DNA from: Occultella kanbiaonis
GTDB lineage: Bacteria; Actinomycetota; Actinomycetes; Actinomycetales; Beutenbergiaceae
Assembly (NCBI RefSeq): GCF_009708215.1
Contig: NZ_CP046175.1
Location: 806,001-870,000, forward strand
Length of the DNA stretch: 64,000 bases
Direction: 5' to 3'
Of this stretch, positions 7,263 to 15,036 are shown in pieces. The notes below the pieces were generated by a model. The model searched no databases, had not been told where the DNA came from, and saw nothing but the letters and a program-made list of their open reading frames with translations. The stretch's first letter is position 1. The number at the start of each line of letters is the position of its first letter. The position numbers and the translations under genes are program-made.

Positions 7263-9338
7263 ATGGAACCTGGCGACGCGCTCCTGGAGTGGCTCGGGAG
7301 TCTCGGGCGGGAGGAGGTCGACGACCTGGTCGCACGGCGCCCGGATGTGACCCTCACCTCCACGCCGCGGAGTCTGGGAGACCTCGCCCGGCGGTTGATG
7401 CACCCGTACGGCGTGATCGGGGCGTTCGCGCGGATGCCCCAGCCCGGCCGCGACCTGATCGAGGCGGCGATGGGGCTCGGGTCCGGGCTCGGTCTGGATC
7501 CGTTGGCAGAGTTCCTCGACCGAGGCGGCAACGACGCTGTGACCCATCGCCGGGTGGTGCAGTCGTGGTGGGACCATGCACGCTCGGCGGCCCTGTGCTG
7601 GGATGCCGGACCGCGCCTGTACCTGAACCCCGGCCTGTACGGGGCGATCGGCTCGCCGCTGTGGCTCGGACGTCCGGCGTCGATGCTCGCGGAGGCCGTG
7701 ACGGTGCCGGTACTGCAACGAGCGATGCGCGGTTGGGCCGACCGCGCCGTGCAGGTCCCGAGCCGCCGGCCCGAGGTCATCGCCGCGCTCTGTGCCTATC
7801 TCGCCGAGCCGGACCATGTGCGCCGGATCGTCGCCAGGGCACCGGAGCCGGTCCTCGCCTGGATCACCGGGCACGCCGACTCCGTGGCGCACCTGATCCG
7901 CACCGTGCCGGCGATCAGTTTCCACCAGGCACCTGAGGAGGAGGAGTTCCATCAACACCACTTCGACCGGGACGCCTACCTCGCCGAGCGCCGTGCCCTG
8001 GACTGGCTCACCGACAACGGGCTGATCCTCGCGGAGTCGTCCTACTCCAGGTCGGTGGCCCAGATCCCGGCCGAGGTGACGCGTGCGATGTTGCCGCCGA
8101 CCCTGCGGGCCCCGTTCCGGGTGCACCCGCCGATTCCCGTCACCACCCCGGTGGATCCGGGCCAGGCCGAGTCGGCCGCGGCGGCCGCCGTCTCGGACTT
8201 CCTCGCCGCGGTGATGGCGACGCTCGAGTCGGTGGCGCGGACCCCGCTCACCCAGCTCAAGGCCGGCGGCGTCGGAGCGCGCGAACTGGCTCGCCTCGCC
8301 AAGGCCGCCGCCGTCGAGCCGACCGAGGCCCGAATGGCCGTGGAGCTCGGCTGCCGGGCCGGGCTGTTCGACGTGACCCCCGACGGCTCGATCGGCGCCG
8401 CACCCCGGTTCGAGCAGTGGCGCCGCCTCGAGCCCGCCGAACGCGCCGCCGAACTCCTGCACCAGTGGTTCCACGTGGCCGTGGCCACCAGCGTCGGCTC
8501 CGAGCTGGGGCGCCCGCTTCCGGCGCTCACCCGGCGTGGGCCGGGGTGGCTGCCCAACCCGGCGCTCCTGCTGGACACCCTCGCGAGCCTCGGTCAGGAC
8601 GTTGCCGTGGTCTCGGCGGAGGAGGTGTTCGCACTCGCGGCGTGGGAGAGCGGGGAGTACGAACGTCCCCGCGGCGACGCCGAGGTGACCTGGGCCGAGG
8701 CGCACCGCCTCGGGGCACTCTCGCACGGACGGCTCAGCCGCGTCGGCCGGGCGCTCAGCGAGCACCGGTCCGAGGACATCCCGGACCTGCTGGCCGCACT
8801 CACCGACATGCTGCCCGCGGTGGAGGCGAACATCCTGTTCGGCTCGGACCTGACCGTGGTGGTGCCCGGGAGCCCCGCCGCCGGGGTCGTGGACCTGCTC
8901 GACTCGATGGCCACGCGGGAGGCCCGCGGGGCAGCGAGTACGTGGCGGATCTCAGCCGACACCATCCGCGCCGCGCTCGACACCGGTCACGACGTCGACA
9001 TCCTCCTTGAGGACCTCGCCGCGCTCTCCGACAAGCCGCTGCCCCAGGCCGTCACCTACCTGCTGCACGACGTCGGCCGCAGGTACGGGCACCTGGCGGT
9101 GCAGCCGGCCGGCACGGTGCTGGTCAGCGCGGACGAGGCACTGCTCGCCGAGGTCGCGGCAACCCGGTCCCTGCGCGCGCTCGGCCTGCGGCAGGTCGCC
9201 CCGACCGTGCTCACGGCAGCAGCATCGCGGCACGAGGTGCTGGCGAAGCTGCGGTCGGCGGGCTTCCTGCCGCGCGAGCTCGACGAACACGGACAGCCGG
9301 CGGTGCGGCTGATCCGGCCCGCTGCCGCGGACGACTGA
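7263..9338 (+). CDS. Helicase-associated (Helicase_C_3) domain protein
   Basis: A 691-residue protein matching the actinobacterial 'helicase-associated domain' family. The C-terminal third (from about LPAVEANILFGSDLTVVVPG through STWRISADTIRAALDTGHDV to VSADEALLAEVAATRSLRALGLRQVAPTVL) resembles the conserved C-terminal helicase domain PF13625. No Walker A or DExx box is present, so it is not itself a helicase. Homologues are usually encoded beside an XPB/Ercc3-type helicase, but none lies in this window. It starts at the ATG after a divergent spacer from the MFS gene. Its probable role is in DNA repair or nucleoid function as a helicase partner; this is an inference. Confidence 0.8.
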   Translation: MEPGDALLEWLGSLGREEVDDLVARRPDVTLTSTPRSLGDLARRLMHPYGVIGAFARMPQPGRDLIEAAMGLGSGLGLDPLAEFLDRGGNDAVTHRRVVQSWWDHARSAALCWDAGPRLYLNPGLYGAIGSPLWLGRPASMLAEAVTVPVLQRAMRGWADRAVQVPSRRPEVIAALCAYLAEPDHVRRIVARAPEPVLAWITGHADSVAHLIRTVPAISFHQAPEEEEFHQHHFDRDAYLAERRALDWLTDNGLILAESSYSRSVAQIPAEVTRAMLPPTLRAPFRVHPPIPVTTPVDPGQAESAAAAAVSDFLAAVMATLESVARTPLTQLKAGGVGARELARLAKAAAVEPTEARMAVELGCRAGLFDVTPDGSIGAAPRFEQWRRLEPAERAAELLHQWFHVAVATSVGSELGRPLPALTRRGPGWLPNPALLLDTLASLGQDVAVVSAEEVFALAAWESGEYERPRGDAEVTWAEAHRLGALSHGRLSRVGRALSEHRSEDIPDLLAALTDMLPAVEANILFGSDLTVVVPGSPAAGVVDLLDSMATREARGAASTWRISADTIRAALDTGHDVDILLEDLAALSDKPLPQAVTYLLHDVGRRYGHLAVQPAGTVLVSADEALLAEVAATRSLRALGLRQVAPTVLTAAASRHEVLAKLRSAGFLPRELDEHGQPAVRLIRPAAADD

Positions 9339-9391
9339 CCCGGGCCGCTGATCCGGCCCGCTGAACCGGCCCGCTGCCGCGGACGGCTGAC
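9307..9391 (+). repeat. Tandem duplication of the helicase-associated gene's 3' end
   Basis: The stretch ending the gene (CTGATCCGGCCCGCTGCCGC, then GGACGACTGAC) is repeated just after the stop with an added CTGAACCGGCCCG unit, then GGACGGCTGAC. It looks like a recent slippage duplication that left a pseudo-C-terminus downstream. Confidence 0.7.
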
Positions 9392-9510
9392 GCTGCCGAC
9401 CGTTCGACCTGAAGCGACGCACGCCCGCCGGTAGCATCGTCGATTGCGGACTGGGGCGCATCGGTCGCCGAAGGGCACCGCCCACCGCCGGGCAAGCGGA
9501 GGAGACGGAC

Positions 9511-10131
9511 ATGTCATACCAGGGATCGGGTACTCCGGACGGGCACGGTGGCCACGGAGCCTCCTCCGGCGGCTACGACCCGTACGCGGGCGGAACCTCG
9601 GACCCACCCGGTGGGTATGGTTCCTCCTCCGGCGGGTACGACCCGTATGCCGCCGGGAACCCGAGCGCACCCGGTGGCTACGGCGTTCCGCAGAACCCGA
9701 GCCCCTACGGCGCGCCCGGTGGGTACGGTGCTCCCGAGGCGCCGAGTCCCTACGGCGCACCGGCGGCCGGTGGCTACGGCGTGCCGGCGGGGGGCTACGC
9801 CGCGGCCGGGGCGTACGGGGCGCCGGGTGCCTACGGCGGTTACCTGCCGCCGAAGAAGTCGAACACCGGCCTCATCGTCGGCCTCGTGGCCGGCGGTGTC
9901 GTCCTCCTCATCGTCATCGTCGTGGTGCTCGCCAACGTTCTCGGCAGTCGCGGTAGCTACGGCTCCGATCCCGAACTCGACCGCCTCTACGACCAGTGCG
10001 CAGCCGGTGACAACCAAGCCTGCGACGACCTCTACAACGAGGCCCCGGCCAACTCCGAGTACGAGGAGTTCGGCGACACCTGCGGCGGGCGCACCGTCGG
10101 CGGCACGTGGTGTGTGAACGAGGACTTCTGA
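9511..10131 (+). CDS. Gly/Tyr/Pro-rich single-pass membrane protein with C-terminal Cys-containing domain
   Basis: A 206-residue protein of a common actinobacterial architecture. The first 110 residues are low-complexity repeats of GGYDPYA, PGGYG and SPYGAPGGYG type, predicted disordered and cytoplasmic. A single membrane segment follows (TGLIVGLVAGGVVLLIVIVV), and then about 60 outer residues with four Cys in the pattern LYDQCAAGDNQACDDLY...DTCGG...TWCVNEDF, probably two disulphides. No enzymatic motif is visible. A GGAGGAGA ribosome site precedes the ATG. The function is unknown. Similar proteins often sit alone, as here between two unrelated genes. Confidence 0.75.
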   Translation: MSYQGSGTPDGHGGHGASSGGYDPYAGGTSDPPGGYGSSSGGYDPYAAGNPSAPGGYGVPQNPSPYGAPGGYGAPEAPSPYGAPAAGGYGVPAGGYAAAGAYGAPGAYGGYLPPKKSNTGLIVGLVAGGVVLLIVIVVVLANVLGSRGSYGSDPELDRLYDQCAAGDNQACDDLYNEAPANSEYEEFGDTCGGRTVGGTWCVNEDF

Positions 10132-10210
10132 CCCCGTGTGCAGCTGAGTACCTCCTGCGGCCCACCGGGTGCCGGGGTCCGCTGCGGCGTGGGCTCCGCC
10201 CAGTTCGGTC

Positions 10211-11302
10211 TCAGCGGGCGAGGTCGAGGCCGAGCCAGTCGGCCAGGTCGGCGATCTCGGCGTCGACCGCGGTCGCCATCGCGACGCTGAACGGGACGTC
10301 CTGGTGCACCGCATGCACCCTGAACACGCCGGCCTTGCGATCCGCGGTCGCGTCCAGCTTCCCGACCAGCCGGTCCCGGTACAGGACCGGCAGGGCGAAG
10401 TAGCCCCAGCGGCGCTTGCCGGCCGGCTTGTACATCTCGAGCAGGTACTCGAACTCGAACAGCTCGACGGCGCGGGTGCGGTCGTGCACGAGCCGGTCGA
10501 ACGGGGAGAGCAGGGCCGACCGGCCCGTGAACGGCTGCCCGAGCAGGGCCGGATCCACCCGCCAGGTGCCCTTCACGCCGTCGACCACGGCCTCCTCCCC
10601 GGCCTCGCCGACGTCCCACGCCTCGACCGGGGACTGCGTCGTCCTGGCTCGCGCGATCCCGAGCGAGCGCAGCCTGCGCTCGTCGCGGATCCGCCGGGCC
10701 CGCTCGGCCGGCACCACCGGGACGTCGGGGTAGACCCGGTCCGCCAGGTCCCACAGGCGCTGCCGCCCGGCCCGGCCGGCGACGGCGACCTCACCGCGCG
10801 CCGTCATGCAGTCCAGCATCATCGTGACGTTGCGGTTGTTGGTCCACCCGGTCGAGCCCCACGGCACGGCGCAGGTGTCCGGCAGGTCCCGGGAGGGCAG
10901 CGGGCCGTCGGCCTCGAGCCGGCGCAGGATGTCCCGCCGGCACGCGTCGTTCGCCGTGATCCACGCCCGGGCCGGCCCTGGGCGATCGGCCCACGAGTCC
11001 ATGTCCGCGCGGTACAGCGCGATGTCCTCGGCCGGCCGGATCAGCGCGAGCAGCTCGATGAGGGTGTGCTCGGCGAGCGCGCGCTCCAGGTCCGCGCGCT
11101 CGTACGCCGAACCCAGCCGGCTCCACAGCACCAGATCGGCGTTCGGGGCGACGGCCGCCGTCGGGTCCACCTGCAGCATGGCGAGGTGCCGGACCACCTC
11201 GCCGGCGTCCGTGAGCCGACGGCGGTCCAACAGCTGGGCGCGGACGGCGATCCGTCGGGCGTCGGCACGGGAGAGGTGGTGGGTCGTGTTGGACGTGGCC
11301 AT
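10211..11302 (-). CDS. Winged-helix DNA-binding domain protein, YcaQ/HTH_42 family
   Basis: A 363-residue protein of the winged-helix HTH_42 (DUF1006) family, whose best-studied members (AlkX/YcaQ, AlkZ) are DNA glycosylases that unhook interstrand crosslinks and alkylated bases. The N-terminus LSRADARRIAVRAQLLDRRR is the conserved first helix. A QVDPTAAVAPNADLVLWSRLG segment follows, with the QxD-type catalytic region described for AlkZ/YcaQ, and later EYLLEMYKPAGKRRWGYFALPVLYRDRLVGKLD, a hallmark of this family. The start was placed at MATSNTTHHLSR; longer frames add unrelated sequence. It converges with the membrane protein gene and is divergent from the Suppressor-of-fused gene. DNA glycosylase activity is inferred from the family. 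Confidence 0.85.
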   Translation of the reverse strand: MATSNTTHHLSRADARRIAVRAQLLDRRRLTDAGEVVRHLAMLQVDPTAAVAPNADLVLWSRLGSAYERADLERALAEHTLIELLALIRPAEDIALYRADMDSWADRPGPARAWITANDACRRDILRRLEADGPLPSRDLPDTCAVPWGSTGWTNNRNVTMMLDCMTARGEVAVAGRAGRQRLWDLADRVYPDVPVVPAERARRIRDERRLRSLGIARARTTQSPVEAWDVGEAGEEAVVDGVKGTWRVDPALLGQPFTGRSALLSPFDRLVHDRTRAVELFEFEYLLEMYKPAGKRRWGYFALPVLYRDRLVGKLDATADRKAGVFRVHAVHQDVPFSVAMATAVDAEIADLADWLGLDLAR

Positions 11303-11445
11303 CGATCCCATCATGGCGCAGGTGGGCAGTTCAGCCCGCGACACCCGGCGCGGGCCCCGATAGGTTGCCCGCGGAGGGGGCGAGGTGTCCTGCCCCCGCC
11401 CGTGCCTCGACCGCGAGGGCGCCGCCATGAGACGCCAGGAGCACG

Positions 11446-12933
11446 ATGACGACCGACCCGACACGCGACCAGCCGCGCCCGGCGCCCACCACCCGAGGTG
11501 GCGACCCGGTCTTCGAGCACGCCCCGGCGGGCATCACGCCCTCGGCGCCCGCGCCCCGCGACGAAGTTCGTCGCACCGCCGCCCTGGCGCACCTGACGGA
11601 GTTCCTCGGCGACGACCACACGGTGCTCACCGAGAAGGTCTCCGCGGGTATCCACCTCGATGTTCTGGTGTTCCGGCCGAGCGAGGAGGTGCCGTACGTC
11701 ACCCTGGTCACCGCGGGCATGTCGGACGTGCCGATGAACACGCCGGCGACCCCCGGGGGCGACCGCATGGAACTCATGATCGGGCTCCACCCGGGGTGGC
11801 CCGGCATCGACCCCCTCGACGCCGGCCTCCTGGCCGATCCCGCGAACTTCTGGCCCATCAAGTTGCTGAAGGATGTCGCCAGGATCCCGAGTACCTACGA
11901 CTCCTACGTCGCCTGGGGTCACACCATCGCCGACGACCACGGGGACCTGTTCGCCCCGGGTGGCCCCTACACCGGCGCCATCGTCGGCCCACCCGTCGGG
12001 TATCTCGCGCAGATCATGCGTGCCCCGACCCCCGCCGGCGAGATCGACTACCTGGCCGTGTTCCCGCTCAGGCCGGAGGAGATGGCATACAAGATCGCCG
12101 TGCCCGGCGGCGGGGATGCCCTGCTGGATCGGTTGATGGACGCCCGGGTGCTGGCGGTCGCCGAACGGGATCGGCCCGGCGTCGTGGCAGGACCGCCGCC
12201 ATGGTCGGTGCATCTGCTGCTGAGCTCCCGGCCGGACCATCTGGGCGAGGTGCTCGATCAGGCCGTGCCCAACCGGGCGGCCCAGTTCGCGAAGGAGCGA
12301 CGCCAGGAGGGCGTGGTCCCGGTCGGTGATGCGGAGTCGGTGCGCCTGCGCCTGTTCCGTGGGCGCCTCACGGCCACCGCACTGAGCGAGGACGGCGGCG
12401 CCGGCCCGCTGCGGGAGTCCGTCCTGCCCGCGGTCGCCGAGCACGCCGGTGTGGTGACCCTGACGCCCGAGCGTGACGGCGACGGTGACCCGTTGATGGC
12501 CGTGATGGCGATGGCCACCATGCTGACCGAGCGCAACGACGTCATCGCGGTCTGGCTGCCCCACCAGCAACATGTCACCACGGCCGAGCAGTTCCGCAAG
12601 GACGCCGGCGGCGGGGCCGTGGTGACCTACCGCGTCCACCCCAGCGAGGTCCCCGAGGGCCGGGCCGTCATCACCCGCGGGTTCGCCGCCCTCGGCGGTC
12701 GTGAGGTGCTCTTCCGTGACCCGAACCGGACCCATAAGCGGCTGACCACGCGTCTGCAGGGCGCCCTCGCCAGCACCGGCGACGCGGGTGACCGGGCGCC
12801 CCGGGCCGGCCAACAGCTGAAGTACGTCGGCTCCCGCTACGAGCTGGTCGAGGCCGCCCACCCGCTCACGCAGGAACCGGTGCTGGAGCTGGTCAGGTCC
12901 GCGAAGCGTCGAGGGTTCTTCGGCCGCGGCTGA
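11446..12933 (+). CDS. Suppressor of fused (SUFU) domain protein with extra C-terminal domain
   Basis: A 495-residue protein. Residues about 45-210 form a SUFU-type domain: AHLTEFLGDDHTVLTEKV, then HLDVLVFRPSEEVPYVTLVT with AGMSDVPMNTP, then MELMIGLHPGWP and a PLRPEEM stretch. Bacterial SUFU proteins are often cytosolic immunity-like or scaffold proteins in polymorphic toxin loci, but many are free-standing. Residues about 240-490 form a second domain beginning WSVHLLLSSRPDHLGEVLDQ, which I do not recognise; it contains an alpha/beta pattern and no catalytic motif that I can name. The gene is monocistronic, converges with the PCD/VOC gene five bases away, and is divergent from the YcaQ-like gene. 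Confidence 0.75.
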   Translation: MTTDPTRDQPRPAPTTRGGDPVFEHAPAGITPSAPAPRDEVRRTAALAHLTEFLGDDHTVLTEKVSAGIHLDVLVFRPSEEVPYVTLVTAGMSDVPMNTPATPGGDRMELMIGLHPGWPGIDPLDAGLLADPANFWPIKLLKDVARIPSTYDSYVAWGHTIADDHGDLFAPGGPYTGAIVGPPVGYLAQIMRAPTPAGEIDYLAVFPLRPEEMAYKIAVPGGGDALLDRLMDARVLAVAERDRPGVVAGPPPWSVHLLLSSRPDHLGEVLDQAVPNRAAQFAKERRQEGVVPVGDAESVRLRLFRGRLTATALSEDGGAGPLRESVLPAVAEHAGVVTLTPERDGDGDPLMAVMAMATMLTERNDVIAVWLPHQQHVTTAEQFRKDAGGGAVVTYRVHPSEVPEGRAVITRGFAALGGREVLFRDPNRTHKRLTTRLQGALASTGDAGDRAPRAGQQLKYVGSRYELVEAAHPLTQEPVLELVRSAKRRGFFGRG

Positions 12934-12938
12934 CGGAC

Positions 12939-13586
12939 TCACTCGCGGCCGGCCATGGTCGCCACGTCGACCTCGTTGCCCTCGGCGTCGGCAAGGGTCC
13001 ACCACCTCGGAGCGTGCGCGGAGACGAGCCGGCCGCCGGCCGCAAGGGCGGCGGCCACCCGCGCCTCGCCCTGGTCCGGCGGCACGCAGACGTCCACGTG
13101 GATCCGGTTGCGGCCGGTCCGGGGCGGGTCCATCTGCTGGAACCAGATCGACGGGCCCCGGCCGAGTGGATCGTCAAGGTCCTCCTCGCCGCGGGGGGAG
13201 TAGCCGAGGACGGCCCGCCAGAACGGCATCACGTCCGCGTGCACGTGGGCGTCGATGGTGAACTGCACGGTCTGGACCGATTCCGGGCGGGCCTCGACGC
13301 CGAGCTCGGCCGCGGCGAGTGAGATCCGCCGCGCCAGCTCCGCGTCCCGGCGGCTGATGGTGCCGACGTCGTGGGAGATGAGCCGGACCGTGACGGTGCC
13401 GTAGCGCAGGTCGACGTCGGGATGGTGGTCCGCCGCGTCGGCCAGGTCACCGATCCTGGCGATCAGGGCCACCCCGGTCGCGAACGAACCGGTCTCGAAG
13501 CTGGCGGTGGCCCCGCCGAACAGCACCCGCCAGTCGGCCACGCCCTCGCTGGCGTCGAAGGCCGACGGCGTGATCGCGTCGGACAT
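12939..13586 (-). CDS. Pterin-4a-carbinolamine dehydratase-like domain fused to a VOC (glyoxalase-like) domain
   Basis: A 215-residue fusion. Residues about 1-95 match 4a-hydroxytetrahydrobiopterin dehydratase: an HHPDVDL motif, then a central strand VTVRLISHDVGTISRRDAEL with the conserved His and Asp. The Trp usual after HHP is replaced (LRYG). Residues about 100-215 are a glyoxalase-like VOC domain (VQTVQFTIDAHVHADVMPFW, RIHVDVCVPPDQGEA, ending WWTLADAEGNEVDVATMAG). This fusion is known in actinobacteria; its substrate is not. The ATG giving MSDAITPSA is preferred over one three codons upstream. It lies six bases after the dienelactone hydrolase stop, so the two are likely co-transcribed under the divergent ArsR-like regulator. 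Confidence 0.85.
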   Translation of the reverse strand: MSDAITPSAFDASEGVADWRVLFGGATASFETGSFATGVALIARIGDLADAADHHPDVDLRYGTVTVRLISHDVGTISRRDAELARRISLAAAELGVEARPESVQTVQFTIDAHVHADVMPFWRAVLGYSPRGEEDLDDPLGRGPSIWFQQMDPPRTGRNRIHVDVCVPPDQGEARVAAALAAGGRLVSAHAPRWWTLADAEGNEVDVATMAGRE

Positions 13587-13591
13587 GATCG

Positions 13592-14167
13592 TCACCTGTC
13601 CGCGAGGAACGCGTGCACCCGTTCGGTCAGCAGCGCCGCGGGCTCGGGTCGGTAGGACGGCAGGCTCGAGTCCGCGAAGTAGTGCTGGTCACCCGGGTAG
13701 AGGAACAGTTCGGCGTCATCGGTCGCCGCGACCAGTTCGCGTGCGGCGTCCACGTCACCCTCGTCCATGAAGTACGGGTCCTCCTGCGCGCCGTGGATCT
13801 GCACCGGAACCCCCACCGGCCACGCCTGCCCGAACTCGGTGTACGGCACGCACGAGTACATCAGCAGGGCGCCGCGTGCTCCCGGGCGGGTCTGGGCGAG
13901 CTGCTGCGCGGGCACCACCCCGAGGGAGAAGCCGGCATAGACCAGTTCGGCGGGCAGGTCCTCGGCGGCCTTCACACCGCGGGCCAGCACCTCCTCGAAC
14001 CCGAGTTCGCGGACGTGGGCCATGCCGTCCGGAATGGAGTCGAAGGTGCGCCCGGCGAACAGGTCCGGGGTGTGCACGGTGTGCCCGACGGTCCGCAGGT
14101 CGTCGGCGAACGCGTGGAAACCCGGGGTCTGGCCCTGGGCATGGTGGAACAGCAGAACCTCAGCCAT
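13592..14167 (-). CDS. Dienelactone hydrolase family protein
   Basis: A 191-residue alpha/beta hydrolase of the dienelactone hydrolase type. The nucleophile elbow is YAGFSLGVVPAQQL with Ser81 in place of the Cys of classical ClcD. The acid lies near VQIHGAQEDPYF and the catalytic His is in LYPGDQHYFADSSLPSY, the typical end of the family. The ATG at this start gives MAEVLLFHHAQGQ, where beta-1 begins; upstream codons overlap the promoter region. It is the first gene of a two-gene unit with the pterin dehydratase/VOC fusion and reads away from an ArsR-like regulator over an operator at 14213-14253. It probably hydrolyses a lactone or ester made during aromatic or xenobiotic breakdown. Confidence 0.88.
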   Translation of the reverse strand: MAEVLLFHHAQGQTPGFHAFADDLRTVGHTVHTPDLFAGRTFDSIPDGMAHVRELGFEEVLARGVKAAEDLPAELVYAGFSLGVVPAQQLAQTRPGARGALLMYSCVPYTEFGQAWPVGVPVQIHGAQEDPYFMDEGDVDAARELVAATDDAELFLYPGDQHYFADSSLPSYRPEPAALLTERVHAFLADR

Positions 14168-14212
14168 GACGTTTCCTTCCGTGGAGATCACTCGGCGGGT
14201 CTGGGTGACGCC

Positions 14213-14253
14213 GAATGATCCATGAGTCTAGAATGATCCAACAGTTTGGATCA
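14213..14253. promoter_or_regulatory. Operator region for the divergent ArsR-like regulator
   Basis: A perfect inverted repeat, TGATCCAA-CAGT-TTGGATCA, occupies 14234-14253. Two direct copies of GAATGATCCA lie at 14213-14222 and 14231-14240, 18 bp apart, giving an extra half-site toward the hydrolase gene. The location between divergent genes and the symmetry indicate binding by the adjacent HTH protein. Confidence 0.75.
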
Positions 14254-14271
14254 ATAGCGAACGGAGGATCG

Positions 14272-14877
14272 GTGGACGCTGACGTGTCAGGCTCGCCGCG
14301 CTCACCCGACTACGACCTCCTCGAGACGGTCGGCGTCACCGATCCCGCGAAGTTGCGGGCGATCTTCGACCCCCTGCGGGGGCAGCTGATGGACCTGGTC
14401 CTCGAGCGGGCCGCGACCGTCACCGAACTCGCCGCCGCCGTCGGACGACCGAAGAGCACGATCGCCCATCACGTGAAGGTGCTCGTCGAGAACGACGTCT
14501 TCAAGGTGGTCCGGACCCGGAAGGTCCGTGCCATCGAGGAGCGGTTCTACGGGCGGGTGGCCCGCACCTTCTACGTCGGCGCGGTCCCGCTGGAGGACGT
14601 CACGCCGCTGCCGTGGACGAACTACCTCGCCGACGCAGCCGCGGAGTCGATGCCCGCCTATCACGCGGACACCATGTGGGCGCAGCACATGCACGCCCGG
14701 ATCCCGCGGCAACGGGCGAACGAGTTCTGGAAGCGGGTGGACGAGGTGATCGGGGAGTTCGCCCGGCTGCCCCGCGAGGGGGACACCGTCTACGGGTTCG
14801 CGGTGGGCCTGTACCCCACCGAGCACCCGACGCTGCCCCACCGACCGGTCGACGACGGGATCGGCGACCCCGCCTGA
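14272..14877 (+). CDS. ArsR-like helix-turn-helix transcriptional regulator
   Basis: A 201-residue DNA-binding protein. The winged helix spans about residues 25-95: DPAKLRAIFDPLRGQLMDLVLERAATVTELAAAVGRPKSTIAHHVKVLVENDVFKVVRTRKVRAIEERFYGR (quoted positions only as the order of helices and wing: recognition helix PKSTIAHHVKVL, wing VVRTRKVRAIEERFYG). The C-terminal half (about 100 residues) has no metal-binding cysteines, so it is not a classical metal sensor; it may bind a small molecule or mediate dimerisation. The GTG start with GGAGG five bases upstream is chosen because an upstream ATG would lie inside the operator. It probably represses itself and the divergent hydrolase/dehydratase pair. 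Confidence 0.82.
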   Translation: MDADVSGSPRSPDYDLLETVGVTDPAKLRAIFDPLRGQLMDLVLERAATVTELAAAVGRPKSTIAHHVKVLVENDVFKVVRTRKVRAIEERFYGRVARTFYVGAVPLEDVTPLPWTNYLADAAAESMPAYHADTMWAQHMHARIPRQRANEFWKRVDEVIGEFARLPREGDTVYGFAVGLYPTEHPTLPHRPVDDGIGDPA

Positions 14878-15036
14878 CCCTGCCCCGGCAGTCCACGCCC
14901 GGCCGGGCGATCGCCCGGCGGACTGCCCGAAAGGGCGGGTCGCGCTGCACGTGCGCTCCTATGGTCGCGGGGCCGGGTGGGCGTAGCGTTGATCTGCGCA
15001 TAGCTGCAGCGTGCGCACCGGCGTCCGGAGGTGGAC

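Noticed and set aside
7263-9338. Active helicase
   Set aside because: No Walker A or DExx/DEAD box is present; only the helicase-associated C-terminal type domain is seen.
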